Source: Priapulus caudatus (lineage: Eukaryota > Priapulida > Priapulimorpha > Priapulimorphida > Priapulidae). From it: a DNA stretch of 47,304 nucleotides. The DNA lies in NCBI RefSeq assembly GCF_000485595.1, contig NW_014577956.1, forward strand, positions 1-47,304. Direction: 5' to 3'. Below the pieces are notes generated by a model that searched no databases, was not told the origin of the DNA, and was given only the letters and a program-made list of their open reading frames with translations. The stretch's first letter is position 1; each line of letters opens with the position of its first letter. This document shows, piece by piece, positions 8,882 to 18,690 of the stretch. A program made the position numbers and the translations under genes.

Positions 8882-10567
8882 CATCTACATTGTGGCGCTA
8901 CTTCATCACATTTGATGTTAAGGAGCAGCTGCGCACTGTGTTTGATAATGACGATACAAGAAAACACCTTCAGATTGGTGCAAAGCGCAAGTCATGTGAT
9001 CTCTATGCTGGTAACCTGTACCGTAAACTTCCGCTTGGAGATGATGACATAACGGTGTCATTGAACACAGATGGTATGCAAGTGTTTGTTTCTTCAAATT
9101 TTAGCATTTGGAGGAAAAATATCTTTCTGTGTGGACTCTGGTTTGGCAGATCAAAGCCAGACATGAATACCTTCCTGAAGCCATTTGTCTCGGACATGAA
9201 TGAACTAGCTGTGCATGGGGTTGAATGGAATGATGGCACCCATACACACAAGAGCAGAGTGATTGTGGCAACATGCTCTTGTGACTCACCAGCAAGATGT
9301 CTGGTCCAAAACACTTCTCAATTCAATGGGCATTATGGATGCAGTTGGTGCTTGGCACCTGGTGAGGTGCTTCCTGTTGGAAAGGGATATGCACGTGTTT
9401 ACCCTGCTGGCAGTGAGATACATCCAAGGAGGTCCCAGAGTAACCATATTGACCATGCACGAATAGCTCTACAACAGAATAAACCACACCTTGGAGTTAA
9501 GGGGCCATCAGTGTTATTTCTGCTTATGTACTTTGACATGATTAATAACTTTGTTGTTGATTACATGCATGCTGTGTGTCTTGGTGTTGTGCGAACTGTT
9601 ACTGGTTTATGGTTAGATAGCAGTAATCACACAAAAGCATATTACATTGGTACGTCAATAAGGCATCTTGATGAACGTTTGGCAAGCATCAAACCTCCAT
9701 CAGAAATTACCCGGTTTACAACCTCACTGAACTTGAGAAAAAGCTGGAAGGCCAGTGAATGGAGGGCATGGCTACTCCATTACTCAGCTGTTGTCACCAA
9801 TGCATTTTTACCACAACCTTATTACAATCACTGGATGATTTTAGTGACAACCATGCATTTACTCCTGGCTGAAAAAATTGATCAGAAAACAATTCATTTG
9901 TGTGAGTTTCTTCTTATAGATTTTGTAGTCCAGTTTGAAGTGTTGTATGGGAAAGAAGCCATGAGATTCAATGTCCATCAATTACTGCATCTTACAGAAT
10001 GTGTGCATAATTGGGGTCCAATCTGGACATACTCAACATTCCCCTATGAAGGAATGAATGGAAGATTAGCAAAAATGTTTCATGGCACACAGTGTGTTCA
10101 TAAACAAATGAATGTGTTTGGTTTTGATAAATCTACAACACAGGCTAATGAGAGTGTGTACTGTCTAGGATTGCCTGTTAAGTTTACACTGAATGCTACA
10201 CAATCAAAAGCATTACACTCTCTTGGAATTATTCAAAATAATCCAAATGTCCGGGCATATCGAAAAGTTGTAACTAATAGTGGGCTGACTTTAGTATCTA
10301 AGCTTATTCAGCACAAACGTCAAAAAAGAAACAATTCATGTGTACAATTTGGGAATGACAAGATTGGTTCACTTGAAATTATTGTGTCAGTTTGCAAGGA
10401 CAGATGTGATGCTGTTATGTGTGAGTGCCAGAAAGAGTTCTGTTGTATTCTTAAAAGCATTAACACAACCCGTCCTATGTTCGCAAGATCTACAGAGAAT
10501 TACAAAGTAAAGCTGGAATCTGTAAGAGCGGTTGTATTTACAAACGTAACTGTAGCATGCATGTTAA
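8882..10567 (+). CDS. tnp2-like transposase, main coding segment
   Basis: The frame is open from the right LTR boundary to the piggyBac-like insertion. Reading begins SSTLWRYFITFDV and continues through a TDGMQVF motif, a Cys-rich part (CSCDSPARCL then YGCSWC), DYMHAVCLGVV and STFPYEGMNGR. These are the landmarks of tnp2-family transposases. The ORF ATG at 8860 lies inside the right LTR and is not the native start. Translation past 10567 enters the next transposon and ends at 10593. Confidence 0.8.
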
Positions 10568-11274
10568 CCCTTCTAGAGGCAGAGCGACATTAATGTCGCC
10601 TCCCGTAGAATGGGCAGAACGACATAAATGTCGTTTTTACCAAAGCCATTTCTAACAGCCTCTCTGATTGGATAAAGCCTAGATTGCAATGTTTAGTTGG
10701 TCTGGTTATCACGAGAGGGCTCTGATGTTCACGAAACGGCACACTTTAGGCTGAAATCATGGTAAATGTTCATTGAATCACCAAATTGACAAGGTTATAG
10801 ACCCGAAAGTAAAAAAGTTGTTTCAAGATGGCGACCTCCAGTAAATCACCACGTCGTTCTGTGCGAAATAGGCCCCGTTTGTTTAATATACAGCAAGTTG
10901 TGGGACTTCTATCTGATTCTGATGATGAAGAGGAGGTTGTAGATAGTGGTAGTAACCTAGATCCCAATGATTTCCCTGGTTCTGACTCAGAATCGGGTAA
11001 TGAAAGTGAAAATGATGATGTGCATGCTTGACTATAGTGTTGGACTAAGACATACTTCCCACAATATCATAAGTAAGGTAGGAAAATGCACTTTTTCTAC
11101 TCTTATTGACTCTTACAGTGTATTCATGTATAATCATAATGACTCTACCATGATTTCAGCCTCAACTAATGCCCTAGAGAAGTTTAAATCAAAGTTACCC
11201 ATTTTTAGGTAAAATTTGGGAATTAATTCGCCCAAATCAATACGTATTTGGGCAAAAACCTGCCTCTAAAAGGG
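10568..11274 (+). mobile_element. piggyBac-like non-autonomous element, 707 bp, TTAA target duplication
   Basis: TTAA flanks both ends (10564-10567 and 11275-11278). Termini are inverted: CCCTTCTAGAGGCAG at the left, and the complement of the right end reads CCCTTTTAGAGGCAG (14 of 15). TTAA duplication and CCC-start termini are the hallmark of piggyBac. A small ORF (10828-11031) remains inside. Insertion at the natural TTAA left the host reading frame recoverable. Confidence 0.88.
10828..11031 (+). CDS. truncated piggyBac transposase N-terminus
   Basis: This 67-codon ORF starts MATSSKSPRRSVRNRP and then becomes strongly acidic (LLSDSDDEEEVVDSG). Basic then acidic N-termini are typical of piggyBac transposases, which place their DDD catalytic core after this region. 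The core is absent; the frame stops at 11029-11031. It could not transpose itself. Confidence 0.55.
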   Translation: MATSSKSPRRSVRNRPRLFNIQQVVGLLSDSDDEEEVVDSGSNLDPNDFPGSDSESGNESENDDVHA

Positions 11275-11278
11275 TTAA

Positions 11279-11364
11279 ATGATATAACTGGAAAGTATGT
11301 TATGATGGACCTTAACACAAAACAGTTTGTGTCTCTCCTTCCAAGCACGTTAGAACTGGATTAA
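11279..11364 (+). CDS. tnp2-like transposase, C-terminal segment
   Basis: After the second TTAA, the frame that ended at 10567 continues in phase (YVMMDLNTKQFVSLLPS) to TAA at 11362-11364. This short tail would be missed by ORF calling because the piggyBac-like element separates it from the rest. Confidence 0.7.
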
Positions 11365-11849
11365 ATATGTTAATAACACATCCAGTTCTACTGTGCTTAA
11401 CACGTACTACTGTGTATAACACTGTTATATCGTTTTATTATACGACATGAAAGTTTGTATATATGTCGTAGTGAATCAGGACCGTTGCAAACCGTGCATT
11501 GTTATCAATATTAACTGTTATATTTACTTCCCTAATCATGTAACTCATCATTAATGAAGTTTGTTGCTGGGAGCCACCTGTCTCAATATTTTATGGATGC
11601 ACAGTATGACTACCTGTACTGTATAATATTTCTACAGAACAAATCGAATTGCTTTGAATACTATATTTTTGTGTAATTTTTTTTCTATAGAACTCATTCT
11701 TTAATTCTGTAGAATTTCTATAGAAATTATTTTCTAAAGAAAAACGTCTACAGAATTGTATAAATTTTCTATAAAATTTCGATAGAAAATATTTTCTATA
11801 CGCTTTTCTATAGAAATTTTATAGTATTCTATAAAATATTTTCCTACGG
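11365..11849. other. AT-rich stretch with many short dyads
   Basis: No gene recognised. From about 11640 to 11850 the motif TTCTATAGAA and variants recur in both orientations, giving many small hairpins. GTAGTG at 11468-11473 could be a CACTA-type right end, but no matching CACTAC left end was found. Confidence 0.35.
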
Positions 11850-12101
11850 GTATACTGCTGATGATAATCCAGTCATGCCTCCTACTGCTGATGATAACCC
11901 AGTCGTGCCTCCTACTTCTACTGTTGATGATAACCCAATCGTGCCTCCTACTTCTACTGCTGATGATAACCCAGTCGTGCCTCCTACTTCTACTGCTGAT
12001 GATAACCCAGTCGTGCCTCCTACTTCTACTGCTGATGATAACCCAGTCGTGCCTCCTACTGCAGGAGCTGATGACAATCCAGTTCCCTCGCAGAATGAAG
12101 G
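11850..12101 (+). CDS. exon containing a 36-bp coding minisatellite
   Basis: A tandem repeat with unit about 36 bp (12 codons, PPTSTADDNPVV) runs from about 11875 to 12058 with four to five near-identical copies. The frame stays open and ends at a good donor (CAGAATGAAG before GTATGC at 12102). The next exon, after TTTTGCAG near 12276, begins the conserved part of the downstream transposase. This is probably the low-complexity N-terminal region of that gene. The long minus-strand ORF here (11734-12150) is a by-product of the repeat. Confidence 0.5.
11863..12070 (+). repeat. 36-bp minisatellite, about 4-5 copies
   Basis: Repeated unit around GCTGATGATAACCCAGT, with flanking CGTGCCTCCTACTTCTACT. 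Copies differ by only a few bases, which indicates recent expansion. Because 36 is a multiple of three, all six frames stay open over part of it. Confidence 0.85.
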
Positions 12102-13568
12102 TATGCATAATACTATGAAGTTTCATAATCCTGTCCAGACGTCTCGCCACACTCTATTATAAAATATGCATTTTATTTGTCAAAAATAATATAACATCTG
12201 AATGAGCATGATACCCATGCTAGATATAGACTACAATAGAGTGGTAAAAATTAGTTATTACGTTTATATTTTGCAGACAATCATATGGTGATCAAGTTCC
12301 CAGTAAGGAACGGAAGACAGCCCAGGAGAAAGTTGCATGGTATAGAAAAAAGTACCCCATTATGCCACCCTGCAAAGACTCCTGCCGAAAGAAGTGTCAA
12401 GATAAAATCACGGAGGAGCATAGAGGTCTGATAAATCACACATTTTGAGGCCTATCTTTCCCAGGGAGAAGGGGCTGGTTTGATGCCCATATAAACGTCT
12501 TGGGCATCAAAGAGCGCACAACAGCAGCTGGTGCGAATGCCAAACGCAAAAACACGCTTAGTTATACACTGCCACTGCCGAATGGAGTAGATCTCCATGT
12601 CTGCAAGACGATGTTCATGCACACACTCGGTACCAAGAACGATGGTATGATACCGAGTTTGTAAATACCAAGCTAAATGCACCTGAACAGGCTATCTTGC
12701 CAACGGCAGAGGCAAGGGGTAAACATGAACCATGGAACAAGATCGACAGAGGGGCGATAAAGCAGCATATTAACTCCTACCACCCTGCTGTTAGCCACTA
12801 TAAAGTAAGCCATACCCCACTCAGGCGTTACCTAGAACCTGGCTTAACAATTTCGCTCATGTGGCGGGATTTCTGTGAAAAAAATAAGACAATTTCATAA
12901 CTCAAATTTCATGAACTCTACAGGCAAGTATTTGAATCAGAACGGATCACATTTGCCGAACCCTCGCAGGATGAATGTGAGACTTGTCTTGCATATGCAC
13001 TGCATGTCAAGGAGTCGAGTGAAAATGATGATCATGATGCAGATACATGTGAGGAATGTATTGATGGCCATGAACATAAGATAGCTTACACAAAAGTTCG
13101 AATTGAATACCATAGTAGGAGATTCCCCGATGGATTTAATGTGTATGCCGTTGATATGCAGAGGGTAATACTTCTGCCTAAACTTTCCACTAAAGAGAGC
13201 TTCTTTGTGAGCCGACTCATTGTTTTCAATGAGACCTTTGCCCGAATGGGAGCTGATCATGAACCAGATTATGTGGTGTTGTGGCATGAGGGAAAGTCTG
13301 GTAGACTTGCCCAATATGTTGCAAGTGCGTACATCAAGTGCATTATTAAGGATGCATCCCCTAACCTCCTATTCTGGGTTGATAATTGTGGGGGGGGGGC
13401 AAAACAAGAACTAGACATTATACACAGCTCTCGCACTATGTGTGAATGCATTTTGGGGCCCTCAGCAAGTGGTTATCAAATACCTACAAAAGGGGCACAC
13501 TTACATGAAGGCAGATTCCATTCATGGGTCTATTGGGAAAAATATAAAACAGGCTGAGAATATATTAA

Positions 13569-13976
13569 AGCCGCACAATGCGCATCCAAACGCTAATTTC
13601 TTCAGTACTAGACTAGCAAATACTTCGTGTCATGCATAATCATTCTCCCTTATGGCAACATAAACTCTAGTTCCTCCCATTTGCCTGCGCGTTCCCAACA
13701 AGAACGCGGTGCGAAATCAGGCNNNNNNNNNNGTACAGCGGTACGGGCGCAGCAAAGATAAAAACATGTGACGTCACGTCACCACTTCGATGTTATGTTG
13801 TTTGAAACAATTTAGCGTTGGCGCCTGATTTCGCACCTCTTTCTTGTTGGGAACGCGCAGTCAAATGGGAGGAACTAGAGTTTATTTTGCCATAAGGTAG
13901 TATGATTATGCATGACACGAAGTATTTGCTAGTCTAGTACTGAAGAAATTAGCGTTTGGATGCGCATTGTGCGGCT
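13569..13976 (+). mobile_element. TTAA-flanked foldback element with about 155-bp inverted repeats
   Basis: Left arm 13569-13722 and right arm from about 13823 to 13976 are inverted copies that match closely, starting AGCCGCACAATGCGCATCC. TTAA flanks both sides (13565-13568 and 13977-13980). Deleting the element plus one TTAA rejoins the transposase frame exactly (ENI to TFDDF). TTAA duplication points to piggyBac- or Kolobok-type mobilisation; the termini do not look like the CCC-start piggyBac ends seen at 10568. The N gap sits at the end of the left arm. Confidence 0.85.
13723..13732. other. assembly gap (10 N)
   Basis: Ten unknown bases at the base of a long inverted repeat, where assembly commonly fails. 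The real gap size is unknown. Confidence 0.98.
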
Positions 13977-14388
13977 TTAACCTTTGATGACTTCGTGGAG
14001 CTTTGCCAAAAATCCTCCAAAACAATAACGCCCTTTCTTTTGGAGTACATGGATTTCTATGAATTCAGCAGGGAACAACGTGCCCGTAGTGGGAAGAAGA
14101 CAAAGATGACGCTGTTGGGGAAGGTATATGAGGTCAAATTATCCAAGGGTAGGCGTACAATGATGTACAAGGAGGACTTCGATGACCCATACAAGTTGAC
14201 TTCCTGAAGGCGAAGTTTGATTTCCATCCAAAAGGGCAGAACCACGTGGCATTCCCAAATCCAAGAAGACGGGAATACTCAATTTGTTACGTGTTGCCCC
14301 CGCCGTAAAGAAACTCTTCTGGTTGGACATACCTGAGAGAGACGTCAGTAACCTGGAAAATTCCATACCTAAAATAGCAATTAATTGA

Positions 14389-14790
14389 CCTCACAAACTA
14401 GTCCGGGCACAGGCATCCTGTGGGGTTTATAAACCACTTGACCACTTTTCAACTATTGTAGATTTCAAAACTGTTACTATTACATGCGTTGTTCATTGAT
14501 TCTGTAGTAATAAAGTATGGCCTAGTAAGAAAGTTAAACATTAAATCATGATTATATGTCATTAAATTTGATTGTACTAGATACAGGGCTAGTACTTCGG
14601 TCATTTACTTCAAACAACACTCCAATTTATGAGACAAGTGCATTTTCTTGCAGGTCTCAATGCCTTATTAAAGCTATGTCATATTTCCCTGCCATTTGTA
14701 CACACATTTATTGGAAAATAAATGAGTAATTTTCATACTACGTTTTGCCTTGGTAATATATATGATGTTCTTTAGCATTTGCTATACCAA
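14389..14790. other. non-coding, nothing recognised
   Basis: AT-rich sequence between the DNCGGQNKN gene and the small MITE. It may hold the 3' end of the transposon. Confidence 0.4.
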
Positions 14791-14979
14791 AACCTAGTAA
14801 CTCATTTTCCCGCCAAAATAATGATAATTAAATCCGATTAATTATTGGTGAGAATTGTGAACCTTAGTGGATATATATTAAGCAGTTAGTACATCTCCAT
14901 GAATAGAATAGATTTTAATATTCACAAATTACGTTTTCTTTTGTTTTCTCAAAACAAGCAAAAAGTGAGTTACTAGGTT
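14791..14979 (+). mobile_element. small MITE-like element, about 189 bp
   Basis: AACCTAGTAACTCATTTT at the left is mirrored at the right by the complement of AAAAGTGAGTTACTAGGTT (one mismatch). The interior is AT-rich with no ORF. I could not settle the target duplication. The gypsy pol coding sequence starts immediately to its right, so the MITE may mark the breakpoint of that fragment. Confidence 0.6.
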
Positions 14980-14983
14980 CTGG

Positions 14984-15590
14984 CTTTGCACGGGAGAGAT
15001 GTGCAGAGCCAGCTACACGGCAAGAAGCTGTTCAGTGTAGTGGACATGAAAAACGGCATGAAAAACTGGCATGTGAGACTGACTGAAGAGTCATTTTACC
15101 TGTGTACATTCCATACTCCCTGGGGGAAAAAGTGGTTCTTTCGCAAGCCTTTTGGCATCATCTCTGCCAGTGAAGTGATGAAAAAGCGAAATGAAGAATC
15201 ATTTGGAGACATTAATGGCGTGCATATCATAGCAGACAATAGCGGCAACAGATGAAGCTGAACATGGCGCCATACTACACAAGGTGAGGCAGGGGGCTCA
15301 CGAGAAGAACGTCAGGTTCAACAAGGCTAAGCTTCAGTTTAAAGTGAGATGTGGGCTACATGGGCAACATCTGCGCCAAGGAAGTCGAATATATAGGCCA
15401 TATTCTATCAGAGAATGGAATGAAGATAGCCCCAGACAAGGTCAGAACTGTCACAGAGATCCCAGAGCTGCAGTCGATAGCCAACGTACAAACACTGCTT
15501 GGTATGGTCACATATACGTGCAAGTTCTTGCCGAATCTGTCACGCATTACAGAACCTGCGCCTGCTGATAAAGGAGAGCAATGAGTATGG
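14984..15590 (+). pseudogene. Ty3/gypsy reverse transcriptase fragment
   Basis: A 5'-truncated RT domain. It starts near the finger-palm boundary with GKKLFSVVDMKNG (first catalytic Asp in VVDM), goes on to TPWGKKWFFRKPFGI, and then GVHIIADN in place of the usual VYVDD catalytic pair, so the active site is lost. A frame change at about 15250-15350 leads to VEYIGHILSENGMKIAPDK, the thumb/connection segment of gypsy RTs. Upstream gag, protease and fingers are absent. It is the same strand and order as the RNase H and integrase that follow. Confidence 0.82.
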
Positions 15591-15605
15591 TTTCAAGTTC
15601 CATTT

Positions 15606-16160
15606 TATGAGGTTCATAAAGAGGCGTTCGAGAAGTTGAAGACTATGATGTCGTCTGCGCTGGTACTCAAGTTTTACAGCACTACTGAGCCAGTTACTGT
15701 CTCCTGTGATGCTTCCCAGTCAGGGTTAGGAGCAGTGTTGTTAGAAGATGGGCGTCCAGTAGCCTACGTGTCGAAATCATTGACAACGACAGAGAGGAAC
15801 TATTCCCAAATAGAGAAAGAAATGTTTGCCATTTGCTTTGGGATGAAGAAATTCCATACATACGTGTTTGGAAGGAATGACGTGACCGTAGAGACAGACC
15901 ATACGCCGCTCCTCAGAATCTTTGAGAAGTCTTTACAGCAAGTACCACTTCGCCTGCAGAAAATAAGAATGTCACTACAGCACTATGACATAAAGCTAGC
16001 AGGCAAGTCAGGAAAATACATTAGAGTAGCAGATTCTCTAAGCAGAGCACTTTTGCCCGATACATACGATGACATGATGAAGGACATGAACTATGCTCCG
16101 ATCTATGCTACAAAGGTACGAGGTACAATGCGTTCAGTGAGAGACGACAAGAAGAACTGA
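15606..16160 (+). CDS. Ty3/gypsy RNase H domain
   Basis: An open frame containing VTVSCDASQSGLGAVLLEDG, then AYVSKSLTTTERNYSQIEKE (catalytic Glu region) and VETDHTPLLRIF (catalytic Asp). This is the standard RNase H of Ty3/gypsy pol. It degrades the RNA of the RNA-DNA hybrid during reverse transcription. The frame stops at 16158-16160, before the integrase, where a complete pol would continue. Confidence 0.85.
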   Translation, partial: YEVHKEAFEKLKTMMSSALVLKFYSTTEPVTVSCDASQSGLGAVLLEDGRPVAYVSKSLTTTERNYSQIEKEMFAICFGMKKFHTYVFGRNDVTVETDHTPLLRIFEKSLQQVPLRLQKIRMSLQHYDIKLAGKSGKYIRVADSLSRALLPDTYDDMMKDMNYAPIYATKVRGTMRSVRDDKKN

Positions 16161-16299
16161 GGAAAGAGACAGAAAAGGACATAGAACTACAAATGTTGAT
16201 ACAAGTCGTACAGACAGGTTGGCCACAGACCAGAAATGAAGTTCCAGAGGAGCATACTGGGTCTCTCGAGATGAGTTAACCACTGTAGAAGGCATAGTT

Positions 16300-16863
16300 T
16301 TTAGAGGAGATCGTGTAGTGATTCCCAGATCTCTGAGACCATTCTTGTTAAAGGTTGTGCATGAGATCTACCCTCGCATTGTCAAATGCAAACAGCTGGC
16401 ACGAGATATTATGTACTGGCCCTCTATGAACAGCCAAATAGAAGATCTGGTCAGTAAGTGTGGAGATTGCAAAGAAAACAGACGCAAGCAAACGAAGGAG
16501 CAGCTGATGCCAACTGACATTCCTGTTCTCACATGGAAAACAGTTGCAGCAGATCTGCTTCAATGTGACAGTATAAACTTTCTAGTGGTCACAGATTATT
16601 TCTCAGATTTTATAGAGGTGGTAGAACTAAAACACAATACCCACAGTCAGACGGTGATAGAAGAATTAGCTCGCCTATTTTCTGTACATGACAGACCAGC
16701 GAAATTCATCACAGATAATGGACAACAGTTCAGAAGTCACCTATTTCACCAGTTCAGCAAGGAGAGGTGTGTTGAGCATGTTACCAGTAGCCCACACCAT
16801 CATCAAGCCAATGGGAAAGTAGAGCGCAGCAACCAAACAGTAAGACGAATGTGGAAAAAGTAA
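16300..16863 (+). CDS. Ty3/gypsy integrase domain
   Basis: The zinc-binding part is partial (KCGDCKENR gives the CxxC; the second His is unclear). The core has the DDE triad motifs: AADLLQCD, FITDNGQQF and HHQANGKVERSNQ. The frame ends at 16861-16863 before the C-terminal chromodomain or GPY region. It joins retrotransposon DNA to the genome. The end coincides with the start of a different repeat at about 16885, suggesting truncation by a later insertion. Confidence 0.85.
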   Translation, partial: FRGDRVVIPRSLRPFLLKVVHEIYPRIVKCKQLARDIMYWPSMNSQIEDLVSKCGDCKENRRKQTKEQLMPTDIPVLTWKTVAADLLQCDSINFLVVTDYFSDFIEVVELKHNTHSQTVIEELARLFSVHDRPAKFITDNGQQFRSHLFHQFSKERCVEHVTSSPHHHQANGKVERSNQTVRRMWKK

Positions 16864-16884
16864 AAGGGAATTACAAGATGTTTT

Positions 16885-17010
16885 ACTACGGCTCAAGGCC
16901 AAGACACACTGCAGCGACAGCGACCGACCGACCGTAACGACAAACGACAAAAGTCGCGACGACTGGCTCAGACACACTGCAGCGACAGCAACCGGCGTTA
17001 GGTCAAAGTT
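16885..17010 (+). repeat. direct repeat pair, possible Harbinger element left end
   Basis: AGACACACTGCAGCGACAGC occurs at about 16903 and again near 16972, with GCGACCG/GCAACCGG following. This GC-rich block precedes the Harbinger exons and may be its terminal region. No inverted copy was found at the other side. Confidence 0.5.
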
Positions 17011-17265
17011 TACCTCTCGCTGCACAATCATGGCGGATATATACAAAAGGCGAAAAACTACTTCTGCTACTGCTTCTGAATAAACAGCTGCAAAAACGCT
17101 CTTGGTATAAAAACAATATAATGTGTGTGGGGGAGGGGTAGGCATTATAAGCAGTCCGGCAATTGAGTATAAAATTATGTTTGTGTATATATTATATAAT
17201 TAAAATAGTTGAGGTAGAAAAAACAGTGTGTAAATACATATTTATATTCTATGGATAATTTGCAG
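17011..17265. other. intron or leader upstream of the Harbinger transposase
   Basis: A short possible first exon begins MADIYKRRKTTSATASE at 17030 and meets a stop. Otherwise this is non-coding. Confidence 0.3.
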
Positions 17266-18690
17266 AACAATTTGGGTACACCCAATTCTTCGGCAACGGG
17301 TGGAACTTGGTGAATACCATAGGCTTGTACAGGAGCTAAAACTAGACGACGAGCGGTTTCAGCAGTACTTCAGGTTTACTAAGCAGCAGTTTAGTGAGGT
17401 AAGCGAAATAATATAGATATAATATGGTAGTGCTTTGCGTTCGGCTATCATATGATATCACATTACTCATCAGTTATATGATATTATGTGACATATTTGA
17501 TTATTTTCCACGTATATTTGATTACAGTTGCTAGAGCAGGTAGGACCTTCTATTCATCGGCAGAACACACAAATTAGGGAAGCCATAGGTGTAGAACAGC
17601 GCCTAGCAATATGCTTGAGGTAATTATTTTTGCACTATCATTTATGTCATATTTGCGAGTAATATTATTCTACCATCAAAGTATGCAAATATTATGACCT
17701 ACTAAAAATATCATCTACAGAAACAGCTAATACATTTTTTAAAGAGCTCAACAATATGTTTACAAATTTCAGTAAGAAAGTTCAGCTCACAATCTTAATG
17801 CAGTCCAAATTTCTATTTCAGATATCTAGCTACATGCGATTCATACAAGAACATTGGGTTTAGCTACCGTGTTGGCTGGTCCACTGTGAGAGACATCGTA
17901 ACACATACATGTCAGGCAATCTGGGAGGTAAATGTATAGTTGTTTTTTATAAACCTAATTATAAAATCACTCGCCTTAGTACGTTAGGTGTAACTTTTAA
18001 GATGCATGGAGAAACCACGTGTCGTAGCAGCAATGTAATGTAATAAATATGTTGCATTTCATTGTAGGTACTAATGCCCCAGTATTTGGAGCCACCAAAC
18101 CATGATGCCTGGCAAAAAATTGCGAGACGGTTCCAGGAAAAACTGGCAGTTTCCAAACTGCATCGGAGCAATCGACAGAAGACATATTGTCATTCAAGCT
18201 CCCCCTAACTCTGGCGCCTTGTATCACAACTACAAAGCGACATTCTCCTTGGTGCTGTTAGCCCTAGTGGATGCGGATTACTGCTTCACTATTTTCAACA
18301 TTGGGGCGAATGGGTGCAATAGCGATGGGGGGATATTTAAGCAATCAGAATTAGGGAAACGTTTAGCTTCATATTCCCTATCTGTACCCGGAAATGCTGT
18401 GTTGCCACAGGCCCCACACTTAGGTGAAGTGCCTCACATCATTGTAGGGGGTGAGGCTTTCCCACTAAAGCCCTACATGATGATTCCTTATCCGGGAAAG
18501 CGTTTGCCAGAGGACAAGCGAATATTCAACTATAAGTTGTCCCTTGCTCGCCGCATCTCCGAAAACGTGTTTGGATTGCTAGTGGCTAGGTGGCGTCTAT
18601 ACCACAGGCGTTATTGCATGTTATGCAGGCTGCATTACTGCAGTTCAAAATTGCACCAGATCCAGCGACAGGCCCGCCAGCACAACCGTT
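17266..18690 (+). pseudogene. PIF/Harbinger transposase gene (four exons, frameshifted)
   Basis: Exons with proper splice sites: 17266-17398, 17528-17619, 17822-17927 and 18068 to about 18690. Landmarks: IWVHPILRQRVELGEYHRL (HARBI1-like N-terminus), FRFTKQQFSE, and the DDE_Tnp_4 catalytic core: FPNCIGAIDRRHI (first Asp), SDGGIFKQSELG (second Asp), VGGEAFPLKPYMM and RRISENVFGLLVARWR (catalytic Glu). These enzymes cut and paste with 3-bp TWA-type targets and usually work with a Myb/SANT partner. A one-base frameshift near 18130 breaks the last exon. The end decays at about 18600-18690 where hAT sequence begins. Confidence 0.85.

Larger units (their letters stand above)
7385..11364 (+). pseudogene. 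CACTA (CMC) tnp2-like transposase gene interrupted by two later insertions
   Basis: The main exon begins after TTTTTTTAG (AG at 7383-7384) with an SLYDGCPITRRESLL-type start typical of this animal transposase family. It is cut at 7700 by an LTR element and at 10567 by a piggyBac-like element. Segments 7385-7700, 8882-10567 and 11279-11364 total 2088 bases, exactly 696 codons including the stop at 11362-11364, and the frame is open throughout. Motifs: CxxC pairs around 7608-7660, a TDGMQVF motif at about 9069-9090, DYMHAVCLGVV at about 9559-9590, and STFPYEGMNGR at about 10033-10065. The last resembles the DUF4218-like region of tnp2 proteins. It would catalyse cut-and-paste movement of a CACTA/Plavaka-like element. 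Superfamily is likely; the subfamily is unsure. Confidence 0.78.
12277..14388 (+). pseudogene. DDE-type transposase-like gene, DNCGGQNKN family (copy 1)
   Basis: Conserved blocks in order: a Cys-rich block (CKDSCRKKCQDKITEEHRG, 12369-12426); GWFDAHINVLGIKERT (about 12477-12520); VDLHVCKTMFMHTLGT; HINSYHPAVSHYK (about 12764-12805); LPKLSTKESFFVSRL (about 13170-13215). Then comes LLFWVDNC followed by a G run at 13390-13398 and QNKN, then YLQKGHTYMKADSIHG and, after an insertion, FDDFVELCQKSSKTI. I recognise this as a widespread, mostly uncharacterised family in invertebrate genomes with a DNCxGQNKN motif that looks like the second acidic motif of a DDE fold. I cannot name the superfamily. Frameshifts at the G run and near 14200 break the frame; the C-terminal frame ends at TGA 14386-14388. 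Confidence 0.65.

Noticed and set aside
11460-11475. GTAGTG as the right terminus of a CACTA element
   Set aside because: No matching CACTAC left end or target duplication was found.
11863-12070. CRISPR-like array
   Set aside because: There are no variable spacers; units abut and the genome is eukaryotic.
11734-12150. 138-codon minus-strand ORF and other frames over the minisatellite
   Set aside because: All arise from the 36-bp repeat, whose length is a multiple of three; only the plus frame leads to a good donor and a fitting exon.
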